Positions 6,327 to 8,100 of a DNA stretch of 8,100 nt are shown one piece after another. The notes under the pieces were generated by a model that did not search any database, was not told where the DNA came from, and worked only from the letters and a program-made list of their open reading frames with translations. The stretch's first letter is position 1. Every line of letters begins with the position of its first letter. The position numbers were made by a program, and so were the translations under genes. The DNA is from an uncultured Pseudomonadota bacterium (GTDB lineage Bacteria; Pseudomonadota; Alphaproteobacteria; RF32; CAG-239), in assembly GCA_902795745.1 (NCBI GenBank), contig CADBMG010000010.1:1-8100 (forward strand). The letters run 5' to 3'.

Positions 6327-6359
6327 AAAATCCGCGCAGAATCAATCTTTGCGGATTTT
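6327..6359. terminator. Bidirectional terminator between the amidase gene and trxA
   Basis: A perfect nine-pair stem (AAAATCCGC at 6327-6335, GCGGATTTT at 6351-6359) encloses a 15-base loop in which AGA/TCT can pair further. The plus strand ends in four Ts and the minus strand in six, so it is the better terminator for trxA. It lies 8 bases past the amidase stop and 19 bases past the trxA stop. Confidence 0.82.
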
Positions 6360-6378
6360 CAGGTAATGCAACTTAAAT

Positions 6379-6693
6379 TTACTTGTGAGATTTAATCCAT
6401 TCAATCAAAGTCGATTCGGTATTCAAGCCAACCTTGGTATCAATTTGTTTACCATCCTTAAACAAAAACAGTGTCGGAATACTGCGAATACCAAATTGTC
6501 CGGCAACTTGCGGCGAATCATCAACATTCATCTTATAGACTTTAACATCACTCAATTGGCTGTCAATAGATTCCAAAATCGGACCCAACTGACGGCACGG
6601 ACCGCACCATTCCGCCCAAAAATCCACTAAAACCAAACCCTTAGAATTAAGAACATTTTCAGAAAATTGGCTATCTGTTAACGGCTGTGTCAT
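6379..6693 (-). CDS. trxA: Thioredoxin
   Basis: With the start at 6693 the product is 104 residues, typical for bacterial thioredoxin 1. GGGAG (6700-6704) lies six bases upstream of this ATG, so the in-frame upstream ATG at 6753 is rejected. Visible are the buried D24 in VDFWAEWCGPC, the redox pair C30/C33 in WCGPC, and the cis-proline P73 in IRSIPTLFLFKDG. The protein is a cytoplasmic dithiol reductant for enzymes such as ribonucleotide reductase, and is re-reduced by thioredoxin reductase. It has no signal peptide, so it is unlikely to act directly on the exported cysteine-rich protein nearby. It converges on the amidase gene through a shared terminator and is divergent from the metallophosphatase-like gene. 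Confidence 0.96.
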   Translation of the reverse strand: MTQPLTDSQFSENVLNSKGLVLVDFWAEWCGPCRQLGPILESIDSQLSDVKVYKMNVDDSPQVAGQFGIRSIPTLFLFKDGKQIDTKVGLNTESTLIEWIKSHK

Positions 6694-6725
6694 TTTTTTC
6701 TCCCTAAAATAAGTTAAAACGGTAT

Positions 6726-6739
6726 GCATATATATATGC
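6726..6739. repeat. Perfect 14-base palindrome in the trxA leader
   Basis: GCATATATATATGC reads the same on both strands and sits within an 18-base alternating purine-pyrimidine run (6722-6739). It lies between the candidate trxA transcription start (about 6745) and its ribosome site. It could be a dimer-binding operator or form a small RNA hairpin; it may also be simple AT repeat. Confidence 0.6.
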
Positions 6740-6751
6740 TGCTTTTTTGCC

Positions 6752-6779
6752 ATATTAAAGGTTTTGAGTAAAAATACAA
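6752..6779 (-). promoter_or_regulatory. Candidate trxA promoter
   Basis: On the minus strand TTGTAT (6774-6779) and TAATAT (6752-6757) are 16 bases apart, with an implied start near 6745 and a leader of about 50 bases that contains the 14-base palindrome. A start here excludes the upstream ATG at 6753 from the transcript. Confidence 0.42.
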
Positions 6780-6788
6780 CAATTTTTA

Positions 6789-6816
6789 TTGCGAAAATAA
6801 AAATTTGCGCTATGTT
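6789..6816 (+). promoter_or_regulatory. Candidate promoter of the metallophosphatase-like gene
   Basis: TTGCGA (6789-6794) and TATGTT (6811-6816) are 16 bases apart, with an implied start near 6823, about 17 bases before the ATG. It is back-to-back with the trxA promoter, nine bases separating the two -35 boxes. Confidence 0.4.
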
Positions 6817-6839
6817 ACAAAACCTGAGGAAAAAATTAA

Positions 6840-8100
6840 ATGAATAAAACCGCTGAAAAAATTAATATTTTCGCGCTTACGGACTGTCATCAAGAAGCTC
6901 GTAAGTTATGTTGCCTATTCAGCGAAATAGTAAAACGTGCACCCGCAAAGGGACAAAATACACTGGTTTGTGATTGCGGAGACTTATTTAAGGGAATTTA
7001 TGATCGGCAATTGTGTGTCGACAGTTATTTGCGTTTGCGCTCACATTTACCGCAGGCAAAAATTGTTCTGGCTTTGGGAAATAATGATTTTGGCTTTAAT
7101 TCAGATGATTTGAAATTTTTAAAACGTTCAATTTGTACTTTTAAGCAGGCGGATATTCATGTTTTATGCGCTAATTTGATTGATGACAGAACCGGTAAAT
7201 GTCCGGAATGGGTTGAGCCTTACACTGTTTTGGAAATAGACGGTAAAAAAATAATGGTATTGGCATTTTGCATTAATCAGATTCGTTTACAAAAATATGG
7301 TTTGCATCTGAAAGACATATCGCAAGCTTTTATTGATTTGAGTTTACAGATTCGCAACATCGGACCTGATGCCTTAATTGTACTCAATCATGCACTGATT
7401 CCAAGTACTTTGGAGTTATATAATACTGCAAAAAACATCGGTATTGATGCAGACTTAATTATCGGAGGTCATGAACACTCTGTTATAGAGCCAATTCCGG
7501 AAAAACATATTTATTATCCGCAAGCATATACACGTAATATGCTCCAATTTGCTCTGCAATTTGACCATACGGAAAAGAAACTGGAATTTACAGAAGAAAT
7601 CAGCTGTAAAGTATGTCCGATTGATTCTGACTTTGCAACTGCTCTTGATATTTATGAATCTGATGTAGGTTTGAATATACCGGTGGCTCGCAGTGTACTC
7701 AATTTGGAGCGTGATTATTCCAATCCATCGCCGATAGGTACGTTTTTAACTGATAAAATGCGGGCGGCAGCAGATGCCGACATAGGTTTCATTTCAACAG
7801 GTTTTATTTGTCATGCACTGAGATATGAGGCAGGCAAAATATTGACATATTATAATATTGAAAGAGCTTTTTCTTCGGAGGCACCATTGCAAACGGTTGA
7901 GCTGAACCCGATAGAGTTAAAAGCCGTTTTTAATAATGCCGTACGTAGCCGTTATACTCAATATTCCGGTAATACCCGCTTTTTGCAATGTTCGCAGAAT
8001 GTTGAGCTGGATTGTATGCGCTTGATTGATAATCGTGGCAGTATTAAGCAAATTTATATTAACGGAGAGCCGCTGTTTGATTATAACGGAAATCCGCTTC
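6840..8100 (+). CDS. 5'-nucleotidase/metallophosphatase-like protein, cytoplasmic (3' end cut by window edge)
   Basis: ATG at 6840 follows GAGGA (6826-6830) by nine bases and opens 420 codons that reach the window edge without a stop. The N-terminal half shows the calcineurin-like metallophosphatase motifs: D15-C-H17, DCGD (D45-D48), LGNND (80-83), LNH (H184) and GGHEH (H211, H213). Residues from about 285 onward resemble the 5_nucleotid_C domain (SPIGTFLTDKMR at 298-308, ADADIGFI at 311-318), the layout of UshA/YfkN-type nucleotidases. Three points are odd. There is no signal peptide, although most two-domain relatives are exported. The usual GNHE metal motif reads GNND. The usual N-G-G-G-I-R nucleotide loop reads STGFIC (319-324). 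It may be a cytoplasmic phosphoesterase with a changed substrate. It is divergent from trxA. Confidence 0.87.
   Translation, partial: MNKTAEKINIFALTDCHQEARKLCCLFSEIVKRAPAKGQNTLVCDCGDLFKGIYDRQLCVDSYLRLRSHLPQAKIVLALGNNDFGFNSDDLKFLKRSICTFKQADIHVLCANLIDDRTGKCPEWVEPYTVLEIDGKKIMVLAFCINQIRLQKYGLHLKDISQAFIDLSLQIRNIGPDALIVLNHALIPSTLELYNTAKNIGIDADLIIGGHEHSVIEPIPEKHIYYPQAYTRNMLQFALQFDHTEKKLEFTEEISCKVCPIDSDFATALDIYESDVGLNIPVARSVLNLERDYSNPSPIGTFLTDKMRAAADADIGFISTGFICHALRYEAGKILTYYNIERAFSSEAPLQTVELNPIELKAVFNNAVRSRYTQYSGNTRFLQCSQNVELDCMRLIDNRGSIKQIYINGEPLFDYNGNPL

Noticed and set aside
6694..6753. Upstream ATG start extending thioredoxin by 20 residues
   Set aside because: The shorter form has the family length and a good ribosome site; the extension contains the AT palindrome and does not look like a signal peptide.

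Overview
The window looks like chromosome from an AT-rich Gram-negative bacterium, most likely an alphaproteobacterium. Evidence is a periplasmic TolB with a classic signal peptide, a RuvX (YqgF) resolvase, an AmiD-like peptidoglycan amidase, a 104-residue thioredoxin and a tRNA-Gly(GCC) with encoded CCA. The low GC content and the presence of a secreted, extremely cysteine-rich protein recall uncultured host-associated alphaproteobacteria, but this placement is inference and no phylogeny was run. No insertion sequence, integrase, CRISPR array or replication origin is visible.

Left part (1-2660): ruvX (minus strand, 3' end cut by the window edge) is divergent from tolB (plus). tolB ends in a strong hairpin terminator, so it is not co-transcribed with pal as in many proteobacteria. 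A single HdeD-family membrane protein gene follows, with its own candidate promoter and terminator.

Middle part (2660-4600): two convergent genes that look accessory. The first is a small protein with a restriction-endonuclease-like N-terminal region whose catalytic E-x-K appears lost, followed by two transmembrane helices. The second is a HAD-superfamily phosphatase with an eleven-A tract in its coding sequence. They are bounded by the hdeD terminator on the left and by a tRNA-Gly gene with its terminator on the right.

Right part (4600-8100): a two-gene operon encodes an exported 265-residue protein with 26 cysteines in its mature part and, three bases later, a TTG-started Amidase_2 enzyme. 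A bidirectional terminator separates this operon from the convergent trxA. trxA is divergent from a long metallophosphatase/5'-nucleotidase-like gene that runs off the right edge, lacks a signal peptide and has altered active-site and nucleotide-binding motifs.

Functionally, TolB and the amidase concern the envelope, RuvX concerns DNA, and thioredoxin concerns redox balance. No single pathway joins the genes. The least familiar items are the membrane-anchored nuclease-like protein, the cysteine-rich exported protein with its coupled amidase, and the divergent cytoplasmic nucleotidase-like protein.
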